Below are positions 27,847 through 38,359 of a stretch of 64,000 nucleotides of DNA, piece after piece. A model generated the notes under the pieces. The model had not been told where the DNA came from. It ran no database searches and saw only the letters and a list, made by a program, of their open reading frames with translations. The DNA is taken from the NCBI RefSeq assembly GCF_029267215.1, contig NZ_JARIDH010000044.1:141080-205079 (forward strand), given 5' to 3'. Each line of letters opens with the position of its first letter. Position 1 is the stretch's first letter. The position numbers and the translations under genes are program-made. Source of the stretch: Clostridium sp. GTDB lineage: Bacteria > Bacillota > Clostridia > Clostridiales > Clostridiaceae.

Positions 27847-28635
27847 TTGGAAGTAGGAATTTCATCAGCTTGTTTTTATCCTGATTTTGAACTTGAAAAA
27901 TCAATTGGAACAATGAAAAAATTAGGATTTAATTTTGGAGAATTATTTTTAAACACATATTATGAATATAGCGAGGAATTTTTAAAAAAGTTAATAGAAG
28001 AAAAAGAAAAATATAATTTTGATATAAAATCTCTACATTTCTTTTCATCAATGTATGAACCGTATTTGTTTGATGATTACAAAAGAAGAAGAGATGATTC
28101 TTTTAAAATATTTAAAGAAATTTGTAAAGCGACAAATAAACTAGGATCTAAATCATATACTTTTCATGGAATGAGAAAAAGAGAGTTAGGTGTTATTAAT
28201 AGGAAAGAAATTTTAGATATATATAATGAATTAGCGTATATAGCTAGAGAAAATAATATATATTTATCTCAAGAAAATGTATCTTGGTGCATGTCTTCAG
28301 ATTTAGAGTTTTTAAAACTTTTAAAAAACAACATAAAATATGATATAAAATATACATTTGATATTAAACAGGCATACAAGGCTAATGAAAATCCTCTTAA
28401 ATATATAGATATTATGGGGGATAAACTTATAAACTTTCACATAAATGATAGAAACGAAGAAAAAGTTTGTATGTTGCCTGGAAAAGGGAATGTTAATTAT
28501 AAAGAGATAATAGATAAACTGAAAAAAGTTAATTATAATGGTCCTTTAATACTTGAAGTTTATAGAGAAAATTTTAAAAAATATGAAGAATTAAAAGAAG
28601 TCAAATATTTTATAGAAAAAAATCTACTATTATGA
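27847..28635 (+). CDS. Xylose-isomerase-like TIM-barrel protein
   Basis: 262 residues, TTG start ten bases after AGGGAG. The fold is that of sugar-phosphate isomerases/epimerases and endonuclease IV (AP_endonuc_2): GISSACFYPDFELEKS start, KSLHFFSS, SYTFHG, LSQENVSW, YTFDIKQAY, NFHINDR and the LILEVYRE end. Metal ligands Glu, Asp, His and Glu fall in the expected strands. DNA-repair residues typical of Nfo are not evident, so a sugar or inositol substrate is more likely. No pathway neighbours. Confidence 0.8.
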   Translation: MEVGISSACFYPDFELEKSIGTMKKLGFNFGELFLNTYYEYSEEFLKKLIEEKEKYNFDIKSLHFFSSMYEPYLFDDYKRRRDDSFKIFKEICKATNKLGSKSYTFHGMRKRELGVINRKEILDIYNELAYIARENNIYLSQENVSWCMSSDLEFLKLLKNNIKYDIKYTFDIKQAYKANENPLKYIDIMGDKLINFHINDRNEEKVCMLPGKGNVNYKEIIDKLKKVNYNGPLILEVYRENFKKYEELKEVKYFIEKNLLL

Positions 28636-28673
28636 TAAAATGTATAAATGTAAGCATAAAATTTAAGAAATAT

Positions 28674-28703
28674 TTGATAAAAAAAGAAATTATATGTTAT
28701 AAT
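28674..28703 (+). promoter_or_regulatory. Promoter of tig
   Basis: TTGATA (28674-28679) and TATAAT (28698-28703), 18-base spacer. Confidence 0.75.
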
Positions 28704-28761
28704 TGCCTAGTTAATTCATATATATTATGAATTTAAAGGCTATTTACAGGAGGAATATACA

Positions 28762-30039
28762 ATGGAAGCTAAAATGAACAAAATAGACACAAATGTTGTG
28801 GAATTAGAAATCAAAGTTGATGCTAAAGACTTTAACGAAGCTTTAAAGAAGTCTTACAATAAAAATGCAAAGAACTTTAACATACCAGGATTCAGAAAAG
28901 GAAAAGTTCCAATGAACATGGTTAAGAAGTTCTACGGAGTAGAAGTTTTATTTGATGATGCAATAAATACTTGTATAGATAAAACTTATGGAGCTGCTTT
29001 AGAAGCTAATGACATAAAACCTGTTGATTACCCACAAATAGAAGTAGTTGAAGTTGGAGAAGGAAAAGACTTAGTTTACAAAGCTAAGGTTACTACTTAC
29101 CCAGAAGTTACTTTAGGAGAGTACAAAGGATTAGAAGTTGAAGAAGTTTCATACGAAGTTAAAGAAGAAGATATAGAAAAACAATTAGCTGATATGCAAG
29201 CTAGAAATGCTAGAGTAGAAGTTAAAGAAGAAGGAACAGTTGAAAATGGAAACATAGCTGTTATAGACTTCAAAGGATTTATAGGTGACGAAGCGTTCGA
29301 AGGTGGAGAAGGACATGATTACCCATTAGAAATCGGATCAGGAAGCTTCATAGATAACTTTGAAGAGCAATTAATCGGATTAAAAGCTGGAGAAAGCAAA
29401 GACGTTCTTGTTACTTTCCCAGAGGCTTACGGAAAAGAAGATTTAAACGGAAAAGAAGCTAAATTCGAAGTAACTGTAAAAGAAATAAAAGTTAAAGAAT
29501 TACCTGCTTTAGATGACGAGTTCGCTAAAGAAGTTTCAGAGTTTGATACTTTAGAAGCTTTAAAAGCTGATTTAAAAGAAAAAGCTGAAAAAGCTAACGA
29601 AATAAGAGCTAAGAGAGAAAAAGAAGAAAAAGTTATAAATACAATAGTTGATAACGCAACAGTAGAAATTCCAGAAGCTATGGTAAACAGAGAAGTTGAA
29701 AACATGGTAAGAGATTTAGAAATGAGATTAGGACAACAAGGACTAAGCTTAGAGCAATACTACGAGTTCACTGGAAGCTCAGAAGATAAAATGAAGTCTT
29801 ACATGAAAGAAAATGCAGGAAGAAAAGTTAAGACTGAATTAGTTATGGATGCTATCATGAAAGCTGAGAACATAGAAGCTACTGAAGAAGAATTAAAAGC
29901 TAAGGCTGAAGAGGTTGCTAAAATGTACTCAAATGGAGAGCAATCAGAGAAAATGGTTGAACTTTTATTAAACGCTCAAAGAGATGCTTTAGAGTTAGAT
30001 GTTAAAAGAGAAAAAACTTTAAATATGTTATTAAAATAA
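28762..30039 (+). CDS. tig: Trigger factor (ribosome-bound chaperone / PPIase)
   Basis: 425 residues, normal length. The ribosome-docking signature is GFRKGKVP (about 42-49). Residues about 155-240 form the FKBP-type PPIase domain ([35 protein letters not shown]). The rest is the helical chaperone cradle. It binds nascent chains at the exit tunnel and helps them fold. The codon bias is visibly optimised (AAC, GAC and CCA more frequent than in neighbours), as expected for an abundant protein. Strong AGGAGGA ribosome site. Confidence 0.97.
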   Translation: MEAKMNKIDTNVVELEIKVDAKDFNEALKKSYNKNAKNFNIPGFRKGKVPMNMVKKFYGVEVLFDDAINTCIDKTYGAALEANDIKPVDYPQIEVVEVGEGKDLVYKAKVTTYPEVTLGEYKGLEVEEVSYEVKEEDIEKQLADMQARNARVEVKEEGTVENGNIAVIDFKGFIGDEAFEGGEGHDYPLEIGSGSFIDNFEEQLIGLKAGESKDVLVTFPEAYGKEDLNGKEAKFEVTVKEIKVKELPALDDEFAKEVSEFDTLEALKADLKEKAEKANEIRAKREKEEKVINTIVDNATVEIPEAMVNREVENMVRDLEMRLGQQGLSLEQYYEFTGSSEDKMKSYMKENAGRKVKTELVMDAIMKAENIEATEEELKAKAEEVAKMYSNGEQSEKMVELLLNAQRDALELDVKREKTLNMLLK

Positions 30040-30065
30040 TTAATAATAAAATAGAACTTTCAGAT

Positions 30066-30098
30066 AATTGCCAGGAAGTATTTCTTGGCAATTATTTT
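30066..30098 (+). terminator. Terminator of tig
   Basis: AATTGCCAGGAA and TTCTTGGCAATT form the stem, followed by ATTTT. It separates tig from the clpP promoter. Confidence 0.8.
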
Positions 30099-30129
30099 AA
30101 AATTTAAAAGAATGTTGAAAAAACATTAA

Positions 30130-30158
30130 TTAACAAAATACTATTTTTTTTATATAAT
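30130..30158 (+). promoter_or_regulatory. Promoter of clpP-clpX
   Basis: TTAACA (30130-30135) and TATAAT (30153-30158), 17-base spacer. No CtsR-type direct repeat is visible around it. Confidence 0.65.
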
Positions 30159-30230
30159 AATTATGATGATGTATGTTTTAGTAGTATAAATGGCAATATT
30201 ATAATTATAGTTTTAAAAGGAGGGAATTTC

Positions 30231-30815
30231 ATGAGTAATTTAGTACCTATGGTAGTTGAGCAAACAAGCAAAGGCGAAAGAAGTTATGATATATTCTCAA
30301 GATTATTAAAAGATAGAATAATAATGTTAAGTGGAGAGGTTAATGATGTATCAGCTAACCTTGTTGTATCACAGCTATTATTTTTAGAGAGTGAAGATCC
30401 AGATAAAGATATATATCTTTACATAAATTCTCCAGGTGGTTCTATAACTTCAGGGATGGCGATTTATGATACAATGCAATATATCAAACCTGATGTATCT
30501 ACAATATGTGTAGGTATGGCAGCTTCAATGGGAGCATTCTTACTATCTTCAGGAGCAAAAGGAAAGAGATTTGCATTACCTAACGCTGAAATAATGATAC
30601 ATCAACCTTTAGGTGGATTCCAAGGGCAAGCAACTGATATAGATATTCATGCTAAAAGAATATTAAGAATTAAAGATAAATTAAATCAAATATTAAGCGA
30701 GAATACAAATCAACCTCTTGATAAAATAAAGATAGATGTTGAAAGAGATTATTTCATGGAAGCATCAGAAGCTGTAGAATATGGATTAATAGATAAAGTT
30801 ATAGAGAGAAAATAA
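30231..30815 (+). CDS. clpP: ATP-dependent Clp protease proteolytic subunit
   Basis: 194 residues. The catalytic triad is Ser99 (GMAASMGA), His124 (IMIHQPLGG) and Asp173 (ERDYFM). NSPGGSI is the oxyanion/handle strand. ClpP forms the two-ring chamber fed by ClpX or other Clp ATPases. AGGAGGG precedes the ATG. It is followed 39 bases later by clpX on the same strand, with no terminator between, so clpP-clpX is an operon. Confidence 0.98.
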   Translation: MSNLVPMVVEQTSKGERSYDIFSRLLKDRIIMLSGEVNDVSANLVVSQLLFLESEDPDKDIYLYINSPGGSITSGMAIYDTMQYIKPDVSTICVGMAASMGAFLLSSGAKGKRFALPNAEIMIHQPLGGFQGQATDIDIHAKRILRIKDKLNQILSENTNQPLDKIKIDVERDYFMEASEAVEYGLIDKVIERK

Positions 30816-30854
30816 TCTACAACTTAAGTCTTATTGAAAGTTGAGGTGGATAAG

Positions 30855-32162
30855 ATGGGAAAATTTGAAGATAAAAAGCAATTAAGATGTTCTTTTTGTG
30901 GTAAAAATCAAGAACAGGTTAAAAGATTAATAGCTGGACCTGGTGTATATATATGTGATGAGTGTATAGAACTTTGTTCAGAAATAATAGAAGATGAATT
31001 TGAGGGAAACACATCATCTACATCACTAGATTCAAGTAGTTTACCAAAACCACAAGAAATAAAAGAATACTTAGATCAATATGTTGTTGGTCAAGAAAGA
31101 GCTAAAAAATCTTTAGCTGTAGCTGTTTATAACCATTATAAAAGAATCAATGCTAATAAAGCAGAGGATGATGTTGAACTTCAAAAAAGTAATATTCTTT
31201 TATTAGGGCCAACAGGTTCTGGTAAAACATTACTTGCACAAACACTTGCAAAGATGTTAAATGTACCTTTTGCGATTGCTGATGCTACTACATTAACAGA
31301 GGCTGGTTATGTTGGAGAAGATGTTGAAAATATTCTTTTAAAGCTTATTCAAAATGCTGATTATGATGTTGAGAGAGCTGAAAAAGGAATAATATATATA
31401 GATGAGATTGATAAGATTGCAAGAAAATCAGAAAATCCATCTATTACAAGGGATGTTTCAGGAGAAGGGGTTCAACAAGCTCTATTAAAAATATTAGAGG
31501 GAACAACTGCTTCAGTACCACCGCAAGGAGGAAGAAAACATCCACATCAAGAGTTCATACAAATAAATACTTCAAATATTTTATTTATTTGTGGTGGAGC
31601 ATTTGATGGTGTTGATAAGATAATAGAAAAAAGAGGTACCAAGAGTTCAATAGGATTTGGTGCTGATGTTAAAGGAAAACATGAGAAAAATGTTGGAGAA
31701 CTTTTAAAAGAAATAATGCCTGGAGACTTATTAAAATTTGGATTAATTCCTGAATTTGTAGGAAGACTTCCTGTATTAGTAACTTTAGAAGCTTTAGACA
31801 ATGAAGCTCTTGTAAGTATTTTAACTAAGCCTAAGAATGCTTTAGTTAAACAATATAAAAAGTTATTTGAACTTGATAATGTAAAGCTAGAGTTTACAGA
31901 TGATGCTTTAAAAGCAATCGCTGATGAGGCTATTGAAAGAAAAACTGGTGCTAGAGGATTAAGAGCTATAGTTGAAGAAACTATGATGGATATAATGTTT
32001 GAAATACCATCAGAAGAAACTATTGTTAAAACAACTATAACTGCTGAAACTATAAAAGAAAAAAAAGAACCTGAAGTTGAAAGAATGGCTGAAGGCGAAG
32101 TAAGACCAGTTTTAAGAACTGAAAAAAAAGTTAAAAGTAGAAAAGATATAGAAACTGCTTAA
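30855..32162 (+). CDS. clpX: ClpX ATPase / unfoldase
   Basis: 435 residues from ATG 30855, after GAGGTGG; a TTG at 30834 would add seven residues and is unlikely. N-terminal zinc-binding domain CSFCGK...CDECIELC, Walker A GPTGSGKT, Walker [10 protein letters not shown], sensor motifs and IGFGAD loop (the ClpP-docking IGF) are all present. ClpX unfolds tagged substrates and passes them to ClpP. Second gene of the clpP-clpX operon, ended by a strong terminator. Confidence 0.98.
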   Translation: MGKFEDKKQLRCSFCGKNQEQVKRLIAGPGVYICDECIELCSEIIEDEFEGNTSSTSLDSSSLPKPQEIKEYLDQYVVGQERAKKSLAVAVYNHYKRINANKAEDDVELQKSNILLLGPTGSGKTLLAQTLAKMLNVPFAIADATTLTEAGYVGEDVENILLKLIQNADYDVERAEKGIIYIDEIDKIARKSENPSITRDVSGEGVQQALLKILEGTTASVPPQGGRKHPHQEFIQINTSNILFICGGAFDGVDKIIEKRGTKSSIGFGADVKGKHEKNVGELLKEIMPGDLLKFGLIPEFVGRLPVLVTLEALDNEALVSILTKPKNALVKQYKKLFELDNVKLEFTDDALKAIADEAIERKTGARGLRAIVEETMMDIMFEIPSEETIVKTTITAETIKEKKEPEVERMAEGEVRPVLRTEKKVKSRKDIETA

Positions 32163-32164
32163 TA

Positions 32165-32200
32165 AAAAAGATGCATATTATTATGCATCTTTTTTTTATT
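32165..32200 (+). terminator. Terminator of clpP-clpX
   Basis: AAAAAGATGCATA and TATGCATCTTTTT form the stem, followed by an unbroken T-run. Confidence 0.92.
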
Positions 32201-32274
32201 TTTTTTTATGGTTTTTTTGGAATATAATCTCAATAATGAGTAAATACTAAATATAAAGATAGGAGGTGTTTAAA

Positions 32275-33993
32275 ATGAATCCTTATATACTTATAATGTT
32301 ATTACAATTAATAATGTCATTAGTATTTTTTATTTATATGAGAAAATCTTTAAATAATAAAGAGAAAAATAATAATGTTTTAGAGAAAGAAAATGCAAAA
32401 GAAATGGAAAAGTTAAATAGATTAAGAATGATAAAGTTAACTGAACCATTAACCGAAAAAAGTAGACCAATTAATTTAGAAGAAATAATTGGGCAAGAAA
32501 AAGGTATAAAAGCATTAAAAGCTGCTTTGTGTGGACCTAATCCACAGCATGTTATAATCTATGGACCACCTGGAGTTGGAAAAACGGCTGCTGCTAGAAT
32601 AATTCTTGAGGAAGCTAAGAAGAAGGTTTGCTCCCCGTTTAATAAGGAATCAAAATTTGTTGAAATTGATGCAACAACTTTAAGATTTGATGAGAGGGGA
32701 ATAGCAGATCCATTAATAGGGTCTGTTCATGATCCTATATATCAAGGTGCTGGATCTTTAGGGATTGCAGGAATTCCACAACCTAAACCAGGAGCGGTTA
32801 CAAAAGCACATGGAGGAATATTATTTATAGATGAAATAGGAGAACTTCATCCTATAGAATTAAATAAATTATTAAAAGTTTTAGAAGATAGAAAGGTATT
32901 TTTAGATTCTGCATACTATAGTTCAGAGGATCCTAATATGCCTAGGTATATAAAAGAGATATTTGACAATGGACTTCCAGCTGATTTTAGACTTATTGGT
33001 GCAACAACGAGAAGTCCAGAGGAGATAGTGCCAGCTATTCGTTCAAGATGTGTAGAAATATTTTTTAGAGGACTAAGTAAGGAAGAAATAAAAGAGATAG
33101 CTTTAAATTCTGTAAAAAAGGTTGGTTATAAAATTAGTGATAAGGGATTAGATATAGTTTCTAATTATTGTACAAATGGTAGAGAAGTAATAAACTTAAT
33201 TCAGCTTTGTTCTGGTCTTGCTATTAATGATAGTAGAGATTATATAAAAGAAAGTGATATTTATTGGGTAATAGAAAACGGACAATATAATCCTAGAATG
33301 GAAAAAAGTATAAATGATAAACCTGAAATTGGATATGTAAATGGGCTTGCAGTTTATGGGGCTAATAGTGGTGCACTTATGGAGATAGAAGCAACTGCAA
33401 AACCTTCTAAAAATTTATCTGGTAATATAAAGATTACAGGAATAGTAGATGATGAGGAACTTGGAAGAGAGGAAAAGAAAATAAAGAGAAAAAGTACTGC
33501 CTATTGTTCAGTACAAAATGTACTTACTGTCTTAGATAATATTTTTAATTTAAATTCTAGAGAGTATGATATTCATGTTAATTTTCCTGGAGGAATTCCA
33601 GTTGATGGGCCATCAGCAGGCATAAGTATTGCAACTGCCATATATAGTGCTATTAAAGAGATTCCTGTAAGTAATAGAGTGGCTATGACAGGGGAAATAT
33701 CAATAAAAGGAAAGGTTAAACCTATTGGAGGAGTAAATGCTAAAATACTAGCAGCTAAAAGTGCAGGAGCCAATAAGGTTATTATTCCAAAAGAAAATTT
33801 AAGTAGTGTATCAAAGGATATAGAGGGAATAGATATTATTCCTGTTAAAAATATAAAAGAAGTTTTAGAAATAGCATTAATAAAAGAAGATATTTTAGAA
33901 AGTGAAAGTTTTGATTTACAAGAAAATAGTATGTTTTTTGGTACTAGTGCATTAAATGCAGATGGAATAAAACAAAGTGATATAAAACAATAA
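32275..33993 (+). CDS. lonB: LonB-type membrane-associated ATP-dependent protease
   Basis: 572 residues from ATG 32275 (AGGAGG, eight-base spacing); a GTG at 32266 overlaps the ribosome site. An N-terminal membrane segment (about 4-20) precedes an AAA+ module with GPPGVGKT and LFIDEIGEL, and a C-terminal Lon protease domain with Ser in PVDGPSAGIS and Lys in AAKSAGANKV. This is the LonB of Bacillus/Clostridium, lacking the large LonA N-domain and expressed in the forespore in B. subtilis. It lies just upstream of lonA, with which it is separately transcribed. Confidence 0.94.
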   Translation: MNPYILIMLLQLIMSLVFFIYMRKSLNNKEKNNNVLEKENAKEMEKLNRLRMIKLTEPLTEKSRPINLEEIIGQEKGIKALKAALCGPNPQHVIIYGPPGVGKTAAARIILEEAKKKVCSPFNKESKFVEIDATTLRFDERGIADPLIGSVHDPIYQGAGSLGIAGIPQPKPGAVTKAHGGILFIDEIGELHPIELNKLLKVLEDRKVFLDSAYYSSEDPNMPRYIKEIFDNGLPADFRLIGATTRSPEEIVPAIRSRCVEIFFRGLSKEEIKEIALNSVKKVGYKISDKGLDIVSNYCTNGREVINLIQLCSGLAINDSRDYIKESDIYWVIENGQYNPRMEKSINDKPEIGYVNGLAVYGANSGALMEIEATAKPSKNLSGNIKITGIVDDEELGREEKKIKRKSTAYCSVQNVLTVLDNIFNLNSREYDIHVNFPGGIPVDGPSAGISIATAIYSAIKEIPVSNRVAMTGEISIKGKVKPIGGVNAKILAAKSAGANKVIIPKENLSSVSKDIEGIDIIPVKNIKEVLEIALIKEDILESESFDLQENSMFFGTSALNADGIKQSDIKQ

Positions 33994-34002
33994 ATTTTGA
34001 CT

Positions 34003-34044
34003 AAACTTATTTTAAAATAAGTTTAATTGTGATTTTTCACAATT
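34003..34044 (+). repeat. Two adjacent inverted repeats downstream of lonB
   Basis: AAACTTATTTT/AAAATAAGTTT (34003-34024) is followed directly by AATTGTGA/TCACAATT (34025-34044). Neither has a T-run after it. They may protect or attenuate the lonB transcript before the true terminator at 34105. Confidence 0.5.
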
Positions 34045-34104
34045 ATCTAGTTTAACTTAGGCTATTTAAGAAAAAATAAATGATATTATGAAAAAAATTA
34101 TTTT

Positions 34105-34137
34105 AAAGACTATCATTAAGATAGTCTTTACTTTTTG
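34105..34137 (+). terminator. Terminator upstream of lonA
   Basis: AAAGACTATC and GATAGTCTTT form a 10-bp stem followed by ACTTTTT. Confidence 0.85.
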
Positions 34138-34151
34138 TACATTATTTAAGG

Positions 34152-34180
34152 TTGAAAAATATCTACATTATGTGTATACT
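34152..34180 (+). promoter_or_regulatory. Promoter of lonA-engB
   Basis: TTGAAA (34152-34157) and TATACT (34175-34180), exact 17-base spacer. Confidence 0.75.
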
Positions 34181-34242
34181 TGTTAAAGGCTATATATTTA
34201 TATAATATGTAGTTATTAATTTTTTTTTTGGAGGGGATATTT

Positions 34243-36582
34243 ATGAAAGAAGATAAATTAATTCTTCCTTTAATTCCTCTAAGAGGTTTGACTGTATTTC
34301 CAAGTATGGTCATATACTTTGACGTTGGTAGGAAAAAGTCAATAGAATCAGTTGAGAGAGCTATGGCTGGAGATCAGAAGATTTTCTTAGCTGCTCAAAA
34401 AGATATTGAGATTGACAATCCAAGTGAAGATGACATCTTTAAGATAGGTACAATATGTGAGATTAAACAAATTGTAAAAATGCCAAAAGATACTATAAGA
34501 GTTTTAGTTGAAGGTATTGAAAGAGCAAGAATGGATGAATTCTTTGATAAAGAGGAGTTACTTGAAGCATCAATTGAAAAAATAGATGTTACTTATGATG
34601 AAAATGAAGAGGAAAATGAATTTGAAGCTTTATCAAGAAAGTTAAAGGATGACTTTTTTGAGTTTTTAGATATAACAGCAAGTACTGGTGTTAATGGCGT
34701 AAATTTATTTGATAATTTAGAAGAAGAGAAAGATTTAAATAAGGTAGCTGATTTAATTTCCTCATATGCTCTTATAAAGCAAGAGGATAAGCAAGACGTA
34801 CTTCAAACTTTAGATATTAAGGAAAGAATTGAAAAACTTTTAGTTTACTTAAAACAAGAGATTGAAGTTGCTAAAATAGAGAAAAGAATTGGAAGTAAGG
34901 TTAAGAAAAAAATTGAAAAAGGTCAAAAAGAATATTACTTAAGAGAACAAATTAAGGTTATTCAAGAAGAGCTTGGAGAAGATGATGAAAATAAGAAAAC
35001 TATAAAAGAATTTGAAAAGCTTATAGAAGAAAAAAATCTTACAAAGCAAATTGAAGAAAAAGCAAATTATGAAATTTCAAGACTTAAAGGATCTTTTCAG
35101 TATTCTCAAGAGGGAGCCACTATAAAATCTTACTTAGAGAATTTATTGGACATGCCTTGGGGAGAATATACTAAAGATAGACTGGATATTAAGGAAGCTA
35201 AAAAGGTTTTAGATAAAGATCATTATGGTCTAAAAGATGTTAAGGATAGAATTTTAGAATACCTAGCTGTAAAACAGATAAGCAATTCACTTCAAGGACC
35301 TATACTTTGTTTAGTTGGTCCTCCAGGAGTAGGTAAAACATCAATAGCTAAAAGTATAGCTACTTCATTAAATAGAAATTTCGTAAGAATGTCATTAGGT
35401 GGAGTAAGAGATGAAGCTGATATAAGAGGACATAGAAGAACTTATGTTGGAGCTATACCTGGAAGAATAGTTACTGGATTAAAAGAAGCTAAAAGTATGA
35501 ATCCTGTATTTTTACTTGATGAAATTGATAAGTTAGGTATGGATTTTAAAGGGAATCCAGCTGATGCTCTTTTAGAAGTGTTTGATAAAGAGCAAAATAA
35601 AACCTTTAGAGATCACTATTTAGAAGTAGATATGGATTTATCAGAAGTAATGTTTATAACAACTGCAAATTCTTTAGATGGAATTCCAAGACCACTTTTA
35701 GATAGAATGGAATTAATAGAAGTTTCAGGCTATACTTATGAAGAAAAATTTAGAATAGCTAAGAAATATTTAGTACCTAAGGTTTTAAAAGAACATGGAA
35801 TAAACAATAAAAAAATAAGTATTTCAGATTCTGCATTAAAACTTATAATAGATAGTTATACTAGAGAGTCTGGAGTAAGAAATCTTCAAAGACAAATAGC
35901 TAATGTTATAAGAAAAGGAATAAAGGATATAATAGAAAAGAATAAAGAAAAATTAAGTATATCTACAAAACAAGTTGAAAAATACTTAGGACCAAAAATC
36001 TTTAGTTATGATGAAATAGATAAAGAAGATAAAGTAGGAGTAGTCATGGGAATGGCTTGGACAGCTTATGGCGGAGATACTCTTCCAGTAGAAGTTATGG
36101 TCATGGATGGAAAAGGTAGATTAGAATTAACAGGTAAACTAGGGGATGTTATGAAAGAATCTGCTAAGGCGGCTTATACATATGTAAGAAGCAATATGAA
36201 AGAATTAGGAATAAAAGATGAGTTTTATTCCAAAAAGGATATTCATATACATGCACCAGAGGGAGCAGTTCCTAAAGATGGTCCATCAGCTGGAGTAACA
36301 ATGGCTACTTCCTTAGTTTCAGCATTAACTGGTAAAAAGGTTAAGCATAATGTAGCCATGACTGGAGAAATTACATTAACAGGAAAAGTTTTAGCAATAG
36401 GTGGTTTAAAAGAGAAATGTTTAGCAGCTAGAAGAATAGGAATAGATACTGTTATTGTACCTAAGGAAAATGAAAAAGATGTAGTTAAACTTCCTAAGAT
36501 AGTTAAGGAAAGTTTAAATATTATACTTGCAGATAAAATAGATGATGTGTTAAAAAATGCATTAGTTGGAGTTGAAGAATAA
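34243..36582 (+). CDS. lon: ATP-dependent protease Lon (LonA)
   Basis: 779 residues from ATG 34243 (GGAGGGG before it; a TTG at 34228 overlaps that site). It has the substrate-binding N-domain (about 1-210), a coiled section, the AAA+ module ([13 protein letters not shown] near 360, FLLDEIDKL) and the protease domain with Ser in [14 protein letters not shown] and Lys in KCLAARR. Soluble quality-control protease. Its stop codon overlaps the ATG of engB by one base (TAATG), so the two genes are translationally coupled. Confidence 0.97.
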   Translation: MKEDKLILPLIPLRGLTVFPSMVIYFDVGRKKSIESVERAMAGDQKIFLAAQKDIEIDNPSEDDIFKIGTICEIKQIVKMPKDTIRVLVEGIERARMDEFFDKEELLEASIEKIDVTYDENEEENEFEALSRKLKDDFFEFLDITASTGVNGVNLFDNLEEEKDLNKVADLISSYALIKQEDKQDVLQTLDIKERIEKLLVYLKQEIEVAKIEKRIGSKVKKKIEKGQKEYYLREQIKVIQEELGEDDENKKTIKEFEKLIEEKNLTKQIEEKANYEISRLKGSFQYSQEGATIKSYLENLLDMPWGEYTKDRLDIKEAKKVLDKDHYGLKDVKDRILEYLAVKQISNSLQGPILCLVGPPGVGKTSIAKSIATSLNRNFVRMSLGGVRDEADIRGHRRTYVGAIPGRIVTGLKEAKSMNPVFLLDEIDKLGMDFKGNPADALLEVFDKEQNKTFRDHYLEVDMDLSEVMFITTANSLDGIPRPLLDRMELIEVSGYTYEEKFRIAKKYLVPKVLKEHGINNKKISISDSALKLIIDSYTRESGVRNLQRQIANVIRKGIKDIIEKNKEKLSISTKQVEKYLGPKIFSYDEIDKEDKVGVVMGMAWTAYGGDTLPVEVMVMDGKGRLELTGKLGDVMKESAKAAYTYVRSNMKELGIKDEFYSKKDIHIHAPEGAVPKDGPSAGVTMATSLVSALTGKKVKHNVAMTGEITLTGKVLAIGGLKEKCLAARRIGIDTVIVPKENEKDVVKLPKIVKESLNIILADKIDDVLKNALVGVEE

Positions 36583-37178
36583 TGAAAATAAAAAGTTCTG
36601 AGTTTATAATATCGGCTGTTAAGAGAGAGCAATATCCTGATGATAATTTGCCTGAAATTGCTTTTGTTGGAAGATCAAATGTTGGAAAATCTTCTATAAT
36701 AAATTCATTAACAAACAGAAGAGGCTTAGCTAAGGTTAGCCAAACACCTGGTAAAACAAGATTAATAAACTTTTTCTTATTAAACAAAGAGTTTTATTTG
36801 GTAGATTTACCGGGATATGGATATGCAAAAGTTTCAAAAAAAGAAAAAGCAAGTTGGGGAGCTACAATTGAAAGATATTTATTAAATAGAGCGCCTTTAA
36901 AGAAAGTAGTTTTATTAGTGGATTGTAGACATAAGCCAACAGCAGATGATGTTCAAATGTATGAGTGGATAAAATATTATGGATATGAAGTAGTTGTTAT
37001 TGCAACTAAAAGTGATAAAATCTCTAATAACCAAAGAGGAAAATGCGAGAAGATTATAAAAGAAACTTTAGGATTACCTAAAGACCATAAATTAAAGTTC
37101 TTCTCATCATTAAATAAAAAAGGAAAAGATGAACTTGTAGATTATCTATTTGATGATTTATGTGAATTAGAAGAATAG
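36582..37178 (+). CDS. engB: Ribosome-assembly GTPase EngB/YsxC
   Basis: 198 residues. GTPase motifs: G1 [10 protein letters not shown]3 [12 protein letters not shown]4 TKSDK and G5 SSLN. Typical EngB length. It is needed for assembly of the large ribosomal subunit. The start codon overlaps the lonA stop. The lon-engB order is conserved among Firmicutes. A strong terminator follows. Confidence 0.97.
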   Translation: MKIKSSEFIISAVKREQYPDDNLPEIAFVGRSNVGKSSIINSLTNRRGLAKVSQTPGKTRLINFFLLNKEFYLVDLPGYGYAKVSKKEKASWGATIERYLLNRAPLKKVVLLVDCRHKPTADDVQMYEWIKYYGYEVVVIATKSDKISNNQRGKCEKIIKETLGLPKDHKLKFFSSLNKKGKDELVDYLFDDLCELEE

Positions 37179-37180
37179 TA

Positions 37181-37222
37181 AATACCCTTAAGTGTATAGA
37201 TACACTTAAGGGTATTTTTTTA
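37181..37222 (+). terminator. Terminator of lonA-engB
   Basis: AATACCCTTAAGTGTA and TACACTTAAGGGTATT form a 16-bp stem followed by a T-run. Confidence 0.95.
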
Positions 37223-37346
37223 CTAAAGTATATGAATATGGATATAATTTAATTCCCTAAATAAGTTAAATTTTCCATTAATATGTGTCAAAAATTAGAA
37301 TTTAGAATACTATATAGTATAAAGAAAAAATATAGGAGGTAAGTTT

Positions 37347-37814
37347 ATGGATTTAAATGAAATCTTAGATGGAATGGCAGCTGAAAATTGTGCGGATTCA
37401 TGCGGAGCACCGTCATTCAATAGTACAGCAAATTGTGGAAATTCTTATGATAATTGTGGACAACCTATAGGTGTGTCAGGATATAACAATTATAATTATG
37501 CAGGAAATAATAATTGTTGTGGTGGATTCGGAAACAACAATTGTGGATTTGGTTGTGGTGGAGGATTCTATACTTTATTCTGGTTACTACTACTTTGTGG
37601 TGGTGGATTTGGAGGCGGTGGCTTCGGTGGCTTCGGAGGTTACGGCGGAGGTTGCGGATGTTGTTGCCATGATGATTGTTGTTGCGGAAATGGATATGGT
37701 AACGGATGTGCTCCATTAATATGGATAATAGTTCTTGCTACTTTATGTGGTGGAAATAGATTTGGATTTGGAAATAATTGTGGAAACAACTTCGTAGGAA
37801 ATTGTGGATGTTAG
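37347..37814 (+). CDS. Gly/Cys-rich coat-type protein, 155 residues
   Basis: 155 residues with 21 cysteines and many Gly and Asn. Order: a short ordinary N-terminus (MDLNEILDGMAAEN), Asn/Cys-rich stretch (about 15-70), a hydrophobic FYTLFWLLLLCGGG motif, Gly-rich core, CGCCCHDDCCCG cluster, then a second hydrophobic APLIWIIVLATLCGGN and a Cys-rich tail. The pattern hydrophobic run + CGG recurs in the next two genes, marking them as relatives. It looks like spore coat or exosporium protein (compare Cys-rich Cde/Csx proteins of other clostridia by composition). AGGAGG precedes the ATG. Confidence 0.72.
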   Translation: MDLNEILDGMAAENCADSCGAPSFNSTANCGNSYDNCGQPIGVSGYNNYNYAGNNNCCGGFGNNNCGFGCGGGFYTLFWLLLLCGGGFGGGGFGGFGGYGGGCGCCCHDDCCCGNGYGNGCAPLIWIIVLATLCGGNRFGFGNNCGNNFVGNCGC

Positions 37815-37853
37815 TTTAAATTTTATTTTTAGAAAATCAAAGGAGGAAAGTTT

Positions 37854-38045
37854 ATGAGTAGAAGAAGATGCTGCTATAATAATAATTCTTGTGCAGGATT
37901 AGATTGTTGTACAGTATTACCAACTTTATTAGTATTACAAAGTTCAGGATTATTATGTAACGATAGAGCATATATCCTAGTTTTATTAGGAATATTATGT
38001 GGAGGTTATAATGCTTGTGGATGTAATAATGGATGTTGTTGCTAA
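37854..38045 (+). CDS. Cys-rich coat-type protein, 63 residues
   Basis: 63 residues, 12 of them Cys. Layout: basic MSRRRCC start, a hydrophobic core from VLPTLLVLQSSGLLCNDRAY to ILVLLGILCGGYN, and a CGCNNGCCC tail. The core is plainly homologous to that of the following gene (LPTLLxLxxSGLL-NDRAYIL). GGAGGAA precedes the ATG. It lies 39 bases after the 155-residue gene and 43 bases before the 86-residue one, so co-transcription is likely. Secreted? No signal peptide, which fits assembly inside the mother cell. Confidence 0.72.
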   Translation: MSRRRCCYNNNSCAGLDCCTVLPTLLVLQSSGLLCNDRAYILVLLGILCGGYNACGCNNGCCC

Positions 38046-38088
38046 TTTTAAATTTTTATTAAATATAATTAAATAAGGAGTGAATTTA

Positions 38089-38349
38089 ATGAGTAGAAGA
38101 AAATGTTGTAGATGTAAATGCTGTAGATGTAAATGTAAATGTAAAAAACATTATTGCTGTGATTGTGATTATGATCATGGAAATTGTGGAAATAGATGTT
38201 CAGGATTTAATGCTTGTACAGCATTACCAACTCTATTAATTCTTTGCCAATCTGGGTTATTAAACAATGATAGAGCATATATATTATTCTTATTATTCTG
38301 GCTATGTGGTGGAACTAATGCAAATAGCTGCGGCTATAATTATTGTTAG
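38089..38349 (+). CDS. Cys-rich coat-type protein, 86 residues
   Basis: 86 residues from ATG 38089 (AAGGAG with eight-base spacing; a GTG at 38080 overlaps the site). 18 cysteines. The N-terminal third alternates Cys with Arg/Lys (RRKCCRCKCCRCKCKCKK), then CCDCD..., then the conserved LPTLLILCQSGLL and NDRAYILFLLFWLCGG core shared with the preceding protein. The basic CxC array could bind metal or nucleic acid, or cross-link by disulfides. A perfect hairpin without T-run follows. Confidence 0.72.
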   Translation: MSRRKCCRCKCCRCKCKCKKHYCCDCDYDHGNCGNRCSGFNACTALPTLLILCQSGLLNNDRAYILFLLFWLCGGTNANSCGYNYC

Positions 38350-38359
38350 AATAATTTGT

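Noticed and set aside
37465..37719. Two frames of over 80 codons overlapping the Gly/Cys-rich gene on either strand
   Set aside because: Their odd composition (His/Asn-rich or Val-rich) is what the repetitive GGN/TGT codons give in other frames. No ribosome site.
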